A stretch of DNA of 64,000 nt. It comes from Cyathus striatus (taxonomy: Eukaryota > Basidiomycota > Agaricomycetes > Agaricales > Nidulariaceae). The notes under the pieces are model-generated. The model did no database searches, was not told the DNA's origin, and was given only the letters and a program-made list of their open reading frames with translations. Location of the stretch: the NCBI GenBank assembly GCA_025738555.1, contig JAOVFP010000007.1, positions 372,001-436,000 on the forward strand, given 5' to 3'. Shown here piece by piece: positions 62,101 through 64,000 of this stretch (the stretch's first letter is position 1; each line of letters starts with the position of its first letter). Position numbers and translations under genes: made by a program.

Positions 62101-62540
62101 GGTACATGAGTTCATTTGCGATGCTTCCGATACCTTCCCGTTAGCCTCGCTGCTTCCCAAACCTGCGACGAATCCATGTAGAAGATTGAAGGAAGCGTGT
62201 TTGGTGGCGCCCGCTATTCTCGGTTGGAAGCTAGGAGATGCCAGGTCGATACGAGGTGCATAGGGTCAGCTTCTAAGCACGTCAATGTACAGCTGGGAGT
62301 GCGCGTTTCGCATAACGCAGTTGTAGTGTCTTTACCTCTTCCCGATTTCGTCGAAATGAGTTATTAACTCACTTATGGTCACTTCACAACGATCCCCCAT
62401 CCTGCAGTCTTCCCCGCTTCAGAGACTATCCTGAATGGTGTCTATCATTTGTAAACGTAAACTCTACCAGCTAATATCCTTTGTGGTCAATAGACGTAGA
62501 AGAATGGTCTCTATCGTCGCACGATGATTCTTGCTGCACT
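59190..62540 (+). repeat. Composite repeat unit copy 4, blocks A, B and E
   Basis: Block A (59,190-60,140, also matching 35,990-36,760 in its first part), block B (60,170-61,200), the segment equivalent to 1,640-2,310 (61,200-61,920) and block E (62,050-62,470). A 12-bp tandem GGGAACGAGGAC duplication sits near 61,828-61,851. Reading frames are broken. Confidence 0.65.
60060..60087 (+). promoter_or_regulatory. GATA-repeat plus CACGTG E-box cassette
   Basis: GATAAGATAAGATAAACATC leads into CACGTGATG. Here the palindrome is the perfect CATCACGTGATG with a CpG at its centre. Other copies carry CACATG, as expected if the CpG of CACGTG decayed to CA in them. Confidence 0.45.
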
Positions 62541-64000
62541 ATGCTTTGACGTCGTACCGTTTGACCGATGGGAAGAACCACTTCCATCGTATCGCTTCTT
62601 TCAAACTGTGCTGGAAGGTGACTCCATGCCCTCGTTACGATGCATCCCCTTGCCTTACCGTCAAACTTCCGTGTGTTTATGAGAAGGGCTGAGAGGCGAC
62701 CACTGATTCTATCATCGCAGTGACGTGTTAGCCCGTTCGCATTATGGAGTCAAGTCAAGTCAGAGGGCAACGTACCTTTCACAGGCCAATCGGACATCTT
62801 TCAAACAATGTCGAACTGCATCTTCCCACTCGTCAACAACTTCGCGTACTTGTACCCTCCTTCGCCTCCCGCTGCCCTTATTTCGTTCCGACTTTGCTGG
62901 TGTTACATGACGATTCCTTGCTGACAAAGCGAGCGTGGTCATGTGTGGTTTGTGGTGGATACTCTAGTTCTTGTGGGTGTTCTTGGCTAGATCAGGCTGA
63001 CCGGTAAGGTCAATCCCGCCTTTTTGAGTATGGTCAAGATAACTAGCCTTGCGTCCAAGACTTACCTAGGTTTCTACACGAATGTGCTCGGTTCAACTTG
63101 TGCTCACTTGCGCGTGATACGTTGTGATACGTTTGGAAGGGGATACGATTGCTCAGCGTTGGAAGATCTTTTACATTGGTAGTCTGGTAGGTTTAGCTAC
63201 CCCCCTGTTGCGCGTGAATCACAACTAATTTGAAGTAGTTGTAGTAGAACCACCACTATTGTCGAAGGATGAATTGTATTTTAGCCTTGTATCATTCGAC
63301 AGAGGAAGAACCAATTCCCTATGATTGTTTAACTTACGCTGGCCTTTTGAGCAAGGGTTATGGGGTAATTACTTGTCACGACACGTCTTCCTACCTTCAC
63401 ATCCGGCTTCCGCTCCTATAGCAATGAGAGAAGTGAGGTTCTTCACTGAATCTATTGTCGTAGCAGCACACCCGCAGGATTGAGCTGAGGATTTAATGAT
63501 CCAGGGAGACAATATATGTCTGTTTGCGTTGGCGACACATTTCTCTATGTAAAACCAATGTCCACTCCTTCTGCTGCCCCCGAATGAGCTAGGAGGTATG
63601 TGTGTGTGGTTTGAGCATTGTCTCTGGGCTACAGGGAGCTCTAGGTATGTCTATCCATTCTTTCATGGGTTGAAACGGTTCTCTGTATCCTGGTGTGTCA
63701 CGCTACCATATACTCCTTTGCTCCTTGAAGCTTCCTTCTAACTGTAACTGTCTTATAGTAATCGACTTTTCAGGCATGACCTGTGCCCCCTGCCGTTCTA
63801 CGCCTGGAGGAGCTGTCTCTTCAACCCACACTACCCCTTCGCCGCTTCCAACATCGATACTGTCACGTTTAAAACGCTCCTCACAGTACTCGCTTCTTGA
63901 CTTCAATCCGCCTCAGCCTATTATGTGGCGCCGTTTCCCCTCTCTGCACCTACAATGGCGTCCTACGAAGGAGGGTGAGAGGGTCAAGGGTCTCGGTATA
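62541..64000 (+). repeat. Composite repeat unit copy 4, block D pair, runs off the window
   Basis: Block D occurs at 62,550-63,000 and again at 63,090-64,000. The second is the near-identical partner of 34,477-35,384. The sequence is still aligned at the last base, so the duplicated segment continues beyond the window. Confidence 0.7.

Overview
The window looks like nuclear DNA of a filamentous fungus, most likely an agaricomycete basidiomycete. The evidence is three NACHT-WD40 (NLR/STAND-type) genes with ~50-nt GT...AG introns at identical positions, TATA-like boxes about 100 bp before each ATG, and several eukaryotic transposon remnants. The species cannot be told from the sequence alone. 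No tRNA, rRNA, CRISPR array or bacterial-type feature was found.

Gene content is low. The only genes I can support belong to one NLR family: NWD1 (15,822-20,206, +) and NWD2 (29,009-24,789, -), which face each other tail to tail, and NWD3 (58,387-54,975, -). All share a ~81-residue N-terminal exon with an NAVG-x-DQ-like motif, a NACHT NTPase exon, and a third exon with 15, 14 and 7 WD40 repeats respectively. That exon continues into a conserved cysteine- and tryptophan-containing segment and ends in a hydrophobic, probably membrane-anchoring, C-terminus. All three are broken as read. NWD1 has a frameshift and three in-frame stops, NWD2 has four frameshifts, and NWD3 has a single TGA that looks like a CpG transition of an Arg codon.

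Almost everything else (1-13.3 kb, 29.3-54.4 kb, 59.2-64 kb) is a patchwork of diverged copies of one composite unit of roughly 5 kb. The same blocks recur in the same order in four direct copies (starting near 1, 36.0, 45.7 and 59.2 kb) and in several inverted fragments (7.4-13.3, 44.2-45.7, 51.9-53.7 kb). None keeps a long reading frame, but intron-like boundaries and short conserved peptides suggest decayed multi-exon genes. A GATA-repeat plus E-box cassette is preserved in most copies.

Comparing copies exposes clean transposon insertions. These are a hAT-like element (36,761-38,267, 8-bp TSD), a TA-flanked MITE (49,024-49,605), a 904-bp element with 11-bp target duplications (11,923-12,826), a ~1-kb LTR (10,544-11,580), two solo LTRs of one family with perfect 5-bp TSDs (13,467-13,775 and 20,485-20,713), and a TIR element (7,872-9,380).

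The most striking global signal is base composition. The NWD1-NWD2 block and the solo LTRs are almost devoid of CpG (none read from about 20,041 to 25,317), while the surrounding repeat units are CpG-rich. This fits long-term cytosine methylation and deamination confined to the NLR genes and transposons.
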